Of a stretch of 64,000 nt of DNA, positions 50,001 through 63,741 are shown in pieces. The position numbers and the translations under genes are program-made. This DNA comes from Antedon bifida. Its lineage: Eukaryota > Echinodermata > Crinoidea > Comatulida > Antedonidae. Position 1 is the stretch's first letter. Each line of letters begins with the position of its first letter. The notes beneath the pieces are model-generated. The model saw only the letters and a program-made list of their open reading frames with translations. It did not search any database and was not told the DNA's origin. Location of the stretch: assembly GCA_963402885.1 (NCBI GenBank), contig OY727099.1:3894001-3958000 (forward strand), given 5' to 3'.

Positions 50001-53000
50001 CAGAAATCTCACCCTCGATGCCGGGAACGAAAAGAAGACGCAAAGCAAGTAAAAATAAGAATGACGGACAAAAGAAATAAGTTTGTAGACACACCAATCT
50101 AAAAAGTGTATAATAGTATATATAATATTACATATTACAGATACCAACAACCATTTTGTATGCCATGTATTTTAAGCGCCGCATGTGTATTACAGTATGT
50201 GTATGTGTATACTATACTTTATATATAGACAAATAAGTTAGCTGTTTGGTGTATACAACTTAATTAATTTATCAGCTAACATATAGATGGATAAAGCAAG
50301 CATTAATTGCGTCTCTATAAACGTAAGAGGCTTACGTAACATAGATAAACAAAGGCAGATACATAGTTGGTGTCAAGACCAAAAGGCTGACATTGTACTT
50401 ATACAAGAAACACACCTTACACCTGACTTATTTGGCAAATTTAATTTAGTTTGGAACAGTACTTGCATACATAGCACTGGTTTTTCAAATAGTGCAGGGG
50501 TATCAATAATATTCTTAAATGAATTCAATTTTAAGATTACTAACGAATGTATCGATAAAAATGGAAGATATATAATTCTAAATGTTGAAATTAATGGTAA
50601 AATGCATGTTTTTGTAAACGTATATGCTCCTAACAATTATAAAGTAAGAAGCTCATATTTCAGAAAGTTAAATGAGACCATTTTGGATATTGTTGACTTA
50701 AACAACGATATAATTATTATCGGCGGGGACTTCAATTGTATTTTGGACAGAAAATGGGACCAAAAGAACAGTAAAGACAGAAAAGATACATCTGTTTTTA
50801 CACTTAAAAATTTTATTAAAAAACTTAATTTAAAAGATGCCTGGAGAAATAAAAATCCAGAAAAATTACAATATACCTGGCGTAGAAAATCTAAGCAAAT
50901 TTACAGACGGCTTGATTACTGGTTGACTTCTAAACAAATTCTTGATCACGATGACGTAATATCATGTGATATAAGACCAGCTATCTTGACAGATCATCAA
51001 GCAATTTCAATTAAAATCAGTTTTGATGAGTCCAAAAGAGGCCCAGGTTATTGGAAATTTAATAACAACCTATTGCAAAATACTGATTACCAAAACTATA
51101 TTACAAATGTAATTAAAAAAACCCAAACCAATGAAAATAACCTTAGCCCAGATGTATTATGGGAATTATTAAAAGCCAAAATTAAAGACGTTTCAATCTA
51201 CTATGGCAAAAAAATCAATAAAGAAAAAAAAATAAAAAAAGTAAAACTAGAAAAAGAAATAAAAAAACTAAATGATTCTTTATTAAAAAATGATTATACT
51301 GCCAATGAGAGCATAGAAGCAAAAATTGCAAAAAAAACAAAAAAGCTGGAAAATATTTATGATAATGAAACAAAAGGTGCATATATACGTTCTAGAGTAA
51401 AATGGATTGAAGAGGGCGAACGTAGCACTAAATATTTTCTTAGTCTGGAAAAAAATAAGGGAAAAAAAAACCAAATCAAATGTTTACAAAACGAGAAGGG
51501 TAGAGTACTAACAAAGACAAAGGAAATCCTTTGTGAAGAAGTTAGATTTTATAGGCATCTATATGCAAATAAGGGTATATCCCGTAAACAAATAAACACT
51601 TACCTAGATAAATCAAATGTAACGAGTTTAACTGAAGAAGAAAAGGGGACATGTGAAGGTATTGTCACACTAAATGAATGTACCAATGCAATTAAAAAAA
51701 TGAAATTAAATAAAACTCCCGGATGTGATGGCTTGACCGTTGAGTTTTATTTACATTTCTGGGATGACATTAAACACATTGTTTGTGACGCTCTAAATGC
51801 ATGTTATTTTAACAATGAAATGAGTTCTACACAGAAACGTGGTATTATAAGCCTATTATACAAAAAAGGTGATAAAAAATTGCTTGAAAACTGGCGTCCT
51901 ATCACTTTATTAAATACAGACTACAAAATTTTAACTCAAATTCTATGTATGAGACTTCATAAAGTAATTGAAAATGTAGTTGACAATGACCAAAAGGGGT
52001 ACATTAAAGGACGATTCGCTGGAGAAAACGTCCGTCTAATTAATGATATTCTATATTATACAACAGAAGAACAAATCGAAGGAGCTATTTTATCCCTTGA
52101 TTTTAGAAAAGCCTTTGATTCTGTAAATAGAGATTTTATGTTTAAGGTACTAAAAAAATTTAATTTTGGAGACTCCTTTTTAAAATGGGTAAATACAATT
52201 TATAGTAAAACTGAATGTGTTATTGTTAATAATGGTTGGATATCAGAAAGTTTTGAAATGGAATGCGGAATAAGACAGGGTTGCCCATTGTCGGCGTTAC
52301 TCTTTATTTTAGTAGTAGAAATTATGGCGTGTAATATAAGAAAAGATAAATGCTATAAAGGAATATCTTTACCTAACAATGATAATGGTGAGGAAGTTCG
52401 CATTGCGCATCTGGCGGATGACACTGTACTCTTTGTGGGAAATGAAAAAAGTATAGAGATTGGTTTAAATATTGTTAATAAGTTTGGTAAAGTGTCTGGT
52501 ATGAATTTAAATTAAAAAAAAACCAACGCTATATGGATTGGCAAAAATATAAACAAAATTGAAAAACCATGCAGTCTAAATTGGGTTAATGAACCAATTA
52601 AGATTTTGGGTATTTATGTGGGATATAATGAGAACAAATGCAGTGAATTGAATTGGGATAGTAAGGTGGCAAACTTAGAAATGCTACTCAATAGATGGAA
52701 AGGAAGAAACCTAACCTTTTTTGGCAAAGTTACCATTTTAAAAAGTTTAGCTTTGTCTAAACTAACATACAATGCATGTATAATTGATGTACCAGATGAT
52801 GTTATTTTTAAAATAAATAAATTGATATATAACTTTTTATGGAATGGAAAAACAGAAAAAATAAAAAGAAAAACTTTAATCGGTAAAATGATTAAAGGGG
52901 GCATAGGTATGCCTGATTTCGCATTACACATAAACTCGCTGAAAATGATATGGGCAAGAAAATTACTGTGTAGAAAACACGTAAGATGGAAAATCTTACC

Positions 53001-56000
53001 ACTATACTATTTTAACAAATTTGGAACCGAACAACTAATTTTAAGTATGTCAAATATCAATTTTAAAAATAACATGGGCTTAGATAATATACCATCTTTT
53101 TATTATAATGTTCTAAAGTGTTGTGTTGAATTTAATAATATGAATAATGAAGATACAATTAACAAGTATGAAGAAGTGATAAAGCAAAACTTATGGGGTA
53201 ATAATTATATTAAATATAGAAACAAACCACTATTCTTTAAGAACTGGATAGATGCAGGTTTTAATCAAATTGGAGATATAATTATTTTCAATCGTCTAAT
53301 GAAACCTATAGAAATAATTAAACAACTACGTATTAAGAAAAACTGGATAGCTGAATATGTTTCCTTAACTAGAGCTATTCCAAAAGAGTGGTTAAATATA
53401 ATTAAACATAATATGCCAAATATGAACCAATATATGAATGTGAATCTGGAATACAATATCAACAATATAATTAAGATGACAACAAAAGATGTATATTCTA
53501 ACTTTGTAAATAATGTTTTTATTCCCCCGAAAAGCATACTTAAATGGAACAACATATTTAATGAAGATATCAAGTGGTGTGATGTCTGGAAAAGAAAGGT
53601 GAAAAACGAAAAAATTAAGAAATTTGCCCAATTGAATTACAAATTACTAAATAGAATTGTACCTACAAATCTAAAACTGTATAACTGGAAACTGAAAAAT
53701 AATAACATATGTAACAATTGTGGAGTCATTGAAGACGAAAAACATATGTTTTATTATTGTAGACGTAATCAAATACTGTGGAAAAAAATTGACAACATAT
53801 TTAAAAAACTAGATAACAGCAGTAGCTCGTTCAAAGAACTCCTGTTAGGAAGTAAATGTCAAGTAAAAAATCAATTGTATTCAATAGCTGTGTACGTCAT
53901 ATACATAATTAAAATTAAAACTGAACTTAAAAAACCTGTATGCCAGAATCCTTGGATTCAGTTTAAATATATTTTAAAAGAAATGAATATACTAGGCATG
54001 TTGTAACGTATAAGTGACATCCATATTTGTATTTTAAAATGTACAGTATTATATCATGTACAAAATGAAGTGTAGATTTTTATGGTTTTTGTATGCATAT
54101 AATCAAAACACTATATGTATAAAGGTTAAAAGAGTAAAAATCAGAAAATAACGAAAAAAGTAGAAAACGGAAACTTAATGTATGAAAATGAAATGTGAAC
54201 GAAATATGTATGAAATATTAAATGAATAAAGGTGGTGGTTAACCACAAAAGAGAAAAAAAAAAAAAATAACATAGCAATAGCATTTACTTCTCTCGGTCA
54301 AGATGTGCATTTAGTCGTGGAATCTTTTCACTTAAGAGTTCTTTGAAAACACGTTGGTCAGTCTGTGATCCAATCAGAGTCTTGCTGTAATAGTCAGGTG
54401 GCATAATATATTCAATAATTGCTATCATGCACCTAATTAAAAAAAAAACATTATTAACTATAAAAACTTTGTTTCATAGTCATTCCAATTTAATTCAAAA
54501 GTCCCCAAAGCAAAAGCGATACATAGTGGCATTAAACATTGAAACCATGGATAGTTGTCTTGATAGCTTTTCAGTTCCTCACATAATCAAAACTGGCAGT
54601 GCTATGGGTTGTAACCAAAAATGTTAGGTTCAAGGGGTTAATGTAATTTTCCTCTTTCTGGTGGCACTGAAGCGTTGTGCTCCTTGGTTCAAATCCTGAA
54701 TGACACAGTACCAGAATCTGTCTCATGGACAGCTCCACTGCCCAAGCCTCATGCACGACATAATTGACTATAGTCAACCGATATTCAGGGGCCACTTTGA
54801 TGATGCTTGAAGGTGTCCAGTTATGGTTTCTACTGTGTTTCTACTGTATTAGCAAACATTAGCCATGAAAAACAGGCTCCACAGTTACTGAATACTTACC
54901 AAAATGCATCCTCCTCATTCAGGTAGAGCAGAGCAATGGCTGCCAGTCTGTTTAGCCCCTGACAGTAGCCTATCATAGGATTATGGACACTGTAGGCCAG
55001 TAGCACCTTCCTTAGTTTAGGAATCTATAGTTAAAGAGAAACATTTTAAAAATAGCCTAGCTTACATACGTTACTTAAAAAGTTCCTAATATTGTGCTTA
55101 TCCGCCTGGGCTGCCCTGGAGATGTACCTCACAAGATCTCTCCAGTCATTTCTGGTTTGTGCAACTGCTTTTATTTTTGAAATAAACTATAAGCAAAAAT
55201 GTGTACTGTATCTTTTTAAATACCGAATCTGTAAGATTAAAAGGACTTGTCTGATACATAAAGCCTTAATTTCTAACTTAAGTAATAACTATTTTGACTT
55301 AAGCAGAGCTCTGGCATTGGGAAACAATATTAACACTTACTAACATGGCATACTTACTCCATCTGAATCTAAGTTTAAGTAATGCTGGTTGTTTGGCAAG
55401 GTTCTTAGGAGGTCCAATTCGATTTGTTTCACTGCAGGACTGTGTTGGTATTTCTTTAAAAAAAAGTAGAAAGTGATGAATTTAGAATAGATATCTAGGT
55501 AAGGAACATGTACAGGTACTGTATATATCCACAGAAACACACTTTCCAAAGTTCTGTGTCTGCCAAACTTAATTCCCCTGTCTACTACGTGCAGAATCTA
55601 TCTAATCAAGCGCTTAGAAGCATTGGGCGATAAGCGTTATATAAGAACAAGTATTATTATTAATATAAAATGGCAAAACATGAGAATGTTATGTGGTGCT
55701 CTGCTTCATATTATATAATAGTATGGTATCAAAACTGCTGGTAGAAAATAAAGTATGCATTTTGTAAGAAAACTTTTTAGTATTTAATATTTCATTAGTG
55801 AGGTACGTATGATTTGAAGTTTCCTTACTGTAGCATCCCTTTTCATCAGTGAACAGTGGTGACAATTACTAATCGTACCTGCACAATGCCATTACTCTGT
55901 ATTTTGTTGATATAAATCATAAAAAATGAATGGCTGGCCTACCTTTCTATCTAACAGTTTCATATAGTATGAGGCTCCGTACATTTCTCTATCTTTCTTC

Positions 56001-56578
56001 ACAAATGAATCTATGCAGCTAGAATTGAGAGACAGATGTATACAATTTATCTTTTGATCCTCTCATTCTCCAAAAATAATAATTAAAAGCACAGCCACTC
56101 TGTGGACAGAGTGTAATTTTGTGGCAGCTAGGCACTAAGGGACTTCTTACAGAAAATAAAAGAGTTTGTCTATGGGTAACATAGGGAGCTGCACATTGAG
56201 ACACTTGTCAGTGTAGAAAGCTTATAAACAAAATCCATACTTTGTTATCATTATAATTTATAATTAATTTATTTTGTACAAGTAACATCATTTTAATAAA
56301 TCTAATAGGAATCAGTAGAAATCATTATTTAAGTTTTTACAGAATTTTTGAAAATATTCTTATTTATTTATTAGTTGCTTTTATTTTTATTGCCAATATT
56401 TATTATTTTTGCTTATTAGCTTAAAGATGTGTGCCCTGGACAGATCTTACAATATGAATCCTCCATGTATTGGTTGTAGTGGGATGTGGAAATAAATTGA
56501 ATTGAATTATTACCCTTTCCAAACATGAGCTCTGAATTCATGAGGGATTCCTTGCCGTACAAGTGACTTCAGTTCAGG
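47032..56578 (-). CDS. TBC1D2: TBC1D2-like TBC (Rab-GAP) domain and C-terminus exons
   Basis: Exons 56514-56578 to 47032-47208. The domain opens with LVRQGIPHEFRAHVW. IELDLLRTLPNN (55358-55453) supplies the IxxDxxR arginine finger and IGYCQGLNRL (54900-55024) the glutamine finger, so GAP activity is expected. DYYSKTLIGSQTDQRVFK, TFNWFITIFCD and LRVWDTFLFEGNKVLFR follow. The C-terminal exons encode ELNPFPRR and an acidic tail (SDEEDDYAVVD). Confidence 0.92.
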
Positions 56579-59500
56579 CTTAAAACAGAAATAAAAATAG
56601 AAATAGAAACAGAATATTAGGACACAGTTTGTAGGAATTGGGTACTGGCATTCTATGTCTCTGGCCCAGAATATGTACAACATTTGCTGTACGTTATTGG
56701 TGTTTCTAAATCAAAATATACAAATTTAGATAATATGTTTGATAAATTGATATTTGACATGAGTAAACATAATTTATTATGAGACAGGTATGTATAATAA
56801 AATGATGGAATTGTTTTCTGAGTATTAAATATAATGGGCAAGTTAAAAGGAAATGAAATTCTTTGAATTAAAGTCTATTTGAGAAGGAGTTTGAACACTC
56901 TTTAAACTTTATACTAGTTTATACTAGAATCACACAATCTTTTTCATACAGAAGGGTGAAAAACTGTGACAGCATAATTGCCGTAAGTTGACAAGAGCCC
57001 ATAAAGCTCTATCAAACTTTATATGATGTCACATCACTACCATATTTGGACACATCACACTTTTTTGTCAAACTATGTAGTTTGATAGTGTGGACAGAGC
57101 TTAAGAATTTAGCATTAATTTCCTTAAGCTTGGTTCCCAAGAAATGATGTAATGTAAGTGCATCGCGAGCGAGTTGACTAATGAAAAGTGACAGTTTGTA
57201 TAATCCATTGCTTGGGACTGGTCAAATTATTTGTATTGCACTTGCACTTGCACTGAAAGTAGACTTGGTGACATGGTGTGTAAAAATAAAAAATACTTAC
57301 TGTTTTTATAAGATCTCTATCTCCTCGGTTTACAAAATAATTTTCCCATTTCACAGACAATGATATTTCCATATCTCTCATCTTTGCCTGCAGATAATAA
57401 TATATTTTTATAACTTCAGAAATTACTCTCTAAAATAGTAATGGACATACTTTCAATATGAACACTGTAATTTACTGCACTGCAAAAGCAAAACATGTAA
57501 GTTTGCCAAAACTTCATAAGAAAGAAATACCAAGGAAAATTGCTTACTGATATTTCATCTGATCTTCTTTGGAATTGAGCAGCTCTTGATGCTAAGGTAT
57601 CATCCATATCATCACCTGCAGTAACACTAAACCCATACTGGTCATATTCCTCAAATCTACACACAATACAGGTAAAGTAAACAAGTTAGATCACAAATTA
57701 ATTGATTAATACAACTGTAGTAATACTAGAGTAATTCATTTAACACCTGCTGTACAGTAACACTGCTTCTCTGTACAGTACTTTACCTAGTAGGTTCAGT
57801 CCTTGCACTCTCCACTGCAGTTGATGAATCACTAGCAATGGCATCTTCCAACAGCCGAGAAATTAGATCATCAGCTTGTACACCATCTAATGCAACAATA
57901 CAAAACTTATTCTACTGTTTAATTAGGTAAAAGCAGTATAACTTGGTAAAACATGCAATGCACAGTGCAATTTACAGTGTACCATTGTCGGATTGTCAAA
58001 ACAGGCATTCCAGTAGAACAATTTACAGTACCTAATTCTGTCAATGTCTTCTTTGCCCGATTTATAAAGCACACTATTATCAATAAAACACCATTCCATT
58101 AAGCAATATTGTCTGAACAAGATGTGGTTTAATCATGGAGGTATACAATTAGTACCTCCATTGTTTAATGATCAGTTTTTATATTCAATCCAGCCATAAA
58201 TTAAAAAGGAATGAAGGAAAAGCCACATGGCAAGTAGAAGTGATTTAACATGTGTATGTGTATGTATATACAATTGAAACGGAATGGTATATGTATGTAT
58301 GTGTGTATGTATGTATATATGTATATAATTTACAGTATGATTTTTATATATATATATATATATATACATCTATTATTATTATTGCTATTATACTATTATT
58401 TATTAGTAATTAAATTATAATATGATTTGTTTGATTTAAATAAAATTGAAATCTTTTAGTTATACAGGGAGTAGAGCTAGATAGGCATGAAGTTGCCTTT
58501 TCTCTTCTTCCTTTTTATCCAATTATTTTAATGTTTTATATTATAATGTTATGTTTATGTATTTTTTTTTTTGGATGAATAAAGAAAGAAATCTATAAAA
58601 ACATACCTCTTTGAGGAGCTTGTAACTCCTTGAGTAGAAGTAAATATTTGCTGTTAATTCTGCAGTAGCTTGCCTCCATTTCAGTATTTTGGCTTTAAAA
58701 TAAAACATGTAATACATACATAAGTTTTTTTCTAAATCATGTTGCCAACAAATTGTCATTTTTTACCCATCTCATTTAACTGATTTAGAGTTAATGGTAC
58801 AGTTTGACGCAGTATATTTATGTAAAGGCAAATTGGTAAATTTGCAAAATCGTACACCTTCATCAATAAAAGGTGTCTACTAATAGGGTTCTTCCCAAAC
58901 TTCACCCTTTCACAGTAATTAAAATGACTTCTGTTTCCAGTAGTTACAAAGGTTTTAAATACTTATTGTTTAAATTAAACAAATACTGTTTAAATCATTA
59001 ATTTCCTTAATTATTGAATAGGAAATTTCAATAAATATTTACTGCAACTTCACACCAATTAATTCAGATATTGCTTAAATGACTCACAATATAAACTCAT
59101 GTTCCAAATAGACAATTTCAGTCTGAAAGTGGTGTTAATATAGTTTTATCATATATTACCAAGGCCTATGATATGGCAAAATAAATGCACAGTGTACAAT
59201 AAATTAATTTAGGTTACAATAGTTAGTAGTAACCTAGATAGGATTCAAAGACAACTATCCACAGGGACAACTACCACCTATACAACTGTAGGCCTTTAAT
59301 TACGTCTTGAACAACTACCCTTTTGGGACAATTACAGTGATCCAGAGAGTCCATCTAGATCAGACAGTTGAAATAAAAGTCAGCCTACACTAGACAACTT
59401 ACTCAATCAATGCTTTCTCTCTGATGCCATCATTGGTACGTAGTTGATTTAATTCAAGGATTTCTTTGTTTAAAAACTTGTTTTGTGTTTCATATGCTTG

Positions 59501-62500
59501 TAATGAGTCCTAAAAGATGTAAAATGATTTACAAAATCAATTAATCCACAGTTGTTGATCTTAGTCTTGAGCAGAATCCTGGTTCACAAATACAATATTA
59601 AGAATGAATTGCCAAAATCACAATTGATGCCTTATGAAAATTATAAACCAAACCTCACAGAATAGCCTTATCATGGAATATTTATAGGCAGCCGGCACTG
59701 TTATGGCTGGAGCAGAATTATCATTTAGTATTTACCTAAAGGTGGTATGTCGACGCAGAACTGAAAGCATCTCATCTCAAACGCCCAGAACAACCAAACA
59801 CAAAATCAATTTACGGTTCCGCAAAATATGTCGACATACAGGCAAGTACAATTTAATTCAGATACATAACTTGTGCACACTGGTTCCATGTTCCTATGAA
59901 TCGTCGCGTACACGGTATATGTATAAACCACAATTAGTTGCAATCACTTCCATGTTGAAATAAGCACTTACACACTAATTTTTTTTAATAATTTGAACAA
60001 AATTACCTTTAGTTTATCAACTTCTTTAATGTCAACAATTGTCTTTGGGAGAGAAGTGCCAGTTGAAGTTGAATTACCGCATGTGGTATCACTTGTTAAA
60101 TCATACCCATTTCCCTGGTCACCTGACTGATTGCAATCTACTATAGAGCCATGAGGAGCTGGTCTCATAGGCTCAGCTGGAGTGCGATTTTCAAGTTCAT
60201 ACACCTTTAAGAAGATACTATTATATTATTAAGAAGTATTATGTTTCTACATTTATGATTGAACCTTTCAATAGGCCGTGTTTGTAGCTTTAATAAAGAT
60301 ATTCACTTTCAGCACAAAAAAATAAACCGTTACATAAACCAGAATCATATAGTTTATTTTTATTTTTATTTTATTTATTTTCAACAATATTTTACGAGGG
60401 TGGTCCATCCAGCCAAAGCTGATCATTAGGGACCCTCGCAGAAATACATCATGACAAGACATAAACATAACAATAAAAATTAAATTAAATATAATTTATA
60501 AAGATAAAATAAGCACAAACAATTTAGAATCAAAAATTAAATAAATAGTCTTTCATACAATGAGCCTCAGGTTGACTATTTTTTTTCTTTTAAATTAAGG
60601 TTTATGTGTAGGTAAATCATTTTTTTTAATCCAATTTTTAATCAAAGCAAATTATAATTACAGTATTTTTGTGACATTAAAATGGAAAAATGGTCTATTT
60701 CATTTTTTTTTTATTTACAGGTTTTTGTCTTATTTTCAAATATATTTTATTAAAGAAGAAATTAAACATGTCATTGTCAACTACAAACAATGATCATTCA
60801 ATCATAAAGCTTAGTTCCTACTGGACATAACCAATGACAAGCGATGGATTATCATTATCATTGTGATTGGTCATTAGTTGCATTGTGCTTACGCCCTTGC
60901 ATTGTGTTTTAGTGGGAAAAAGCTTTAGAAAAAACTTACTCTTGATGTTAGGTTCACAACTATCTCATCTTTTGCCATTATAAGTTCTTTAAACAAGTTT
61001 ACTTGTTCCTTTAACCCCATCACTTCTACTTCACAGGATCTTTAAAGAAAAACGAAAGTGCCCCTTTAATAATGGTGTCTCCAAAGAAGGGATTCTACTG
61101 TATAAAAAAGGTAATAAAAATTATATAAAAACACAAAAGAACAACAATAGTAAAATAGCATTTTACCTAAATATATATAATGGATGAATTATCCAAAAGA
61201 ACAACATCTTTAGTAAAATAGCATTGTACATAAAAAACTATACTGATGAAGTGTCCACAAATAAACCCATTAAATCTATTCTAATTAATCAAATTCAATC
61301 AATCAATCAATCATTATCATTTCTAGTTACTATACTAACTATTAGCACTGGGACCCAGCAAGAAATTAAGCAATATATATATATATATATAGAATATAAT
61401 TATGTAGATTAACTTATATAAAAAATGAAATATAACTCTAATTACGTGACTATGAATTAATTGCTGTCTACAAGACAGTAATAGGACTGTAGCATAATAA
61501 GCACTACAATAAAGAACACACATACCTAAATTGTTCTTTAATTGATTCTCTGTCACCCTGTAGTTCCCGTAGTAACTGTTCTAATTGCACAAGTTGCTTA
61601 TTTTTCCGCTGTAGTATGAGTAACTTTTCCTGGTCTGTTTTACACTCTAGAAATTGAAGACTGAAAAAAAAATAAATCAAAAACCTTTTGGTTAAATTTG
61701 GTAAATCAACATTAACTCAGCTTAAGCTGCATTTGCATATAGTAAATACAGTAATATCTCAAATTCGCTCAAAATAATTTCAATAGAGCACTATAATATA
61801 CTATAGAAGTTGATTGAGGTAATACAAGCCGAGTGGTTGAGTGATTTAGGCAGGAGACACACAAACCAAAGCCATACAACTTGCACAGCTAAGGCTCTCC
61901 TCAACCATATGTCTGGTGGTAGAACAAGTCTTCCTAGATAAGGACTTAAAAGGAGGCCCAGTGAATACTACCCAGTACATCTTTTGGAAAATTAGAGGTT
62001 ACCCTAGTGCACTGGTCCATCTCAGCCCCTGTTGATCATATTAAGCACTGCACTGTGGCTGCCATGGATCTGTAAAGGGGCTAGTTCCATGATAATTGTG
62101 AGAAATTACGGCAGTAAAGATGAAGTTAAGAATTAGCCAGTGTGCTTGTGAAACTCAAAATGAACTAGCCCGGTTGACTAGTCACTAATACTAAAAAACT
62201 AGCCCTGACCTGGTAGCCTTCTCTAGGTTTGCAGCAGTGAGCTGTTGATGGAGCAGTGTGATCATCTCTTGTTTTGCCTTTGATTCATTCTCCATTGCTT
62301 CACTCTCCTCTGCCAATGAACTTATTTGATGTTGTAACTAAGAAACAAAACATTTGAATACAATTATATAGTATAAAAAAGCATATTTTTATATCGTTTG
62401 TCTCTATTTCAAATTACTTTACTCTGACAAATAAAATGTTGTTCTTTACCTGTTGGCATTTTGAACATGTGCTATCTGAACAAACATTACTGGATGTTAA

Positions 62501-63708
62501 AGAATTGCTTTTGGAAATCGGTGGAGTTTTCCTTTAATTTAACAAGAAAATATCATTTTCAGTATAGGCCGAGTATTACATTAGTGTAATAGCATATTAC
62601 AAAAGCAGTGGCATATACATTTCAATGCATCTTTAGTGAATTCGTGAAAGAGAATAAAAACATGTGCTACAGTATATCAAAGACACAACAAGAAAAGATA
62701 CCAGAAGCTGTTGCTTTCTTTACCATGGGACTTTTGGAGGTGGGATTTTTCCTCCTTTGAAGCTGTAGGTAAAGTTACAGTACAGTTAAGATGAATATTT
62801 GACCAGGTACAAAATGGAAAATATATATATATATATCTAATATACTAACTTTCTAAACGTTGACATAAATCCTTCCTTAGGCTTGGCTTTTTCAGTTGTT
62901 GCTGGTTCTACATCAGTTGAATTCTGGTAATCTTCAGCTCCTGATGACCCCCGCTTGTTGGTCACTACTCCCTCCATGCCACCAGATGTCCTCTTTCTTG
63001 AAGGTAAGCTAGCATAGGCAAAAACTTTTATATTTCTATTGTATACACATTTTAAAAATTAAAACCACAAACAATACATACTGTAATATCGTAAACAATG
63101 CTTGTTCCAGTTACACTTATAGAGTAACAAAATCTTAACATAGACCATTGAATTAAATTTAGAAGTTATCAGATTCTTGAAATTAATAGATTAAAATGTC
63201 AAATAAAATTGAACTTTACGTTTTAGCCACTTCAAAACACTTCTGACAGGCTAAAAATATACCACATTGAACGTGATAAGAAATTCAAACAACAAGTAAA
63301 ACATACCGTATCTGATATCATAAATTAAAGTACCTTATTTGTGCCAGACTTTTGAGGTTGCTAAAAGCAGAGTTGAACATGCTAGCAGTCTGATTAGATT
63401 GAATGGCAGACTCTCCTACTGAATGTTTTGGTGCCTCAAGTGGGTTCAAAATTTGAGAGTACACTATTAAACAAACAACAAATAATGTCCATTGACTTTT
63501 TATCTTTCATATGATATTATTGATAACAATGGTGATTATGTAGAAAAAGAAATTATTTTGGAGATAACTAAGAGGATGATAATATATATGACGTTGACGA
63601 TGATGATCAAGATGATGATGATGATGTTGAAGATAAAGATAATGATGATGACGATGACGATGATGATGATGATGGTGATCTTGTTGATAGTGATACTACT
63701 GATGATAC

Positions 63709-63741
<33 letters not shown>

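Larger units (their letters stand above)
49250..54267 (+). mobile_element. Tx1/L1-like LINE, 5'-truncated, antisense in a TBC1D2-like intron
   Basis: A non-LTR element with a zinc-knuckle ORF1 and an endonuclease-reverse transcriptase ORF2 ends in AATAAA (54225) and a poly(A) run at about 54252-54267. The ORF1 frame is open only from about 49300, after a stop, and lacks an evident start, so the 5' end is truncated or degraded. The element lies wholly between TBC exons 54289-54432 and 48786-48852, on the opposite strand. The APE-type endonuclease, poly(A) tail and C-terminal CCHC favour the L1/Tx1 group. I could not define target-site duplications. Confidence 0.88.

Noticed and set aside
57923..58120. 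ORF MFRQYCLMEWC... as a TBC1D2-like exon
   Set aside because: No splice sites in phase, and the flanking exons join without it.
58541..58759. Frame AKILKWRQATAELTANI as a TBC1D2-like exon
   Set aside because: It does not fit the phases of neighbouring exons; the frame with SKYLLLLKELQAPQR does.
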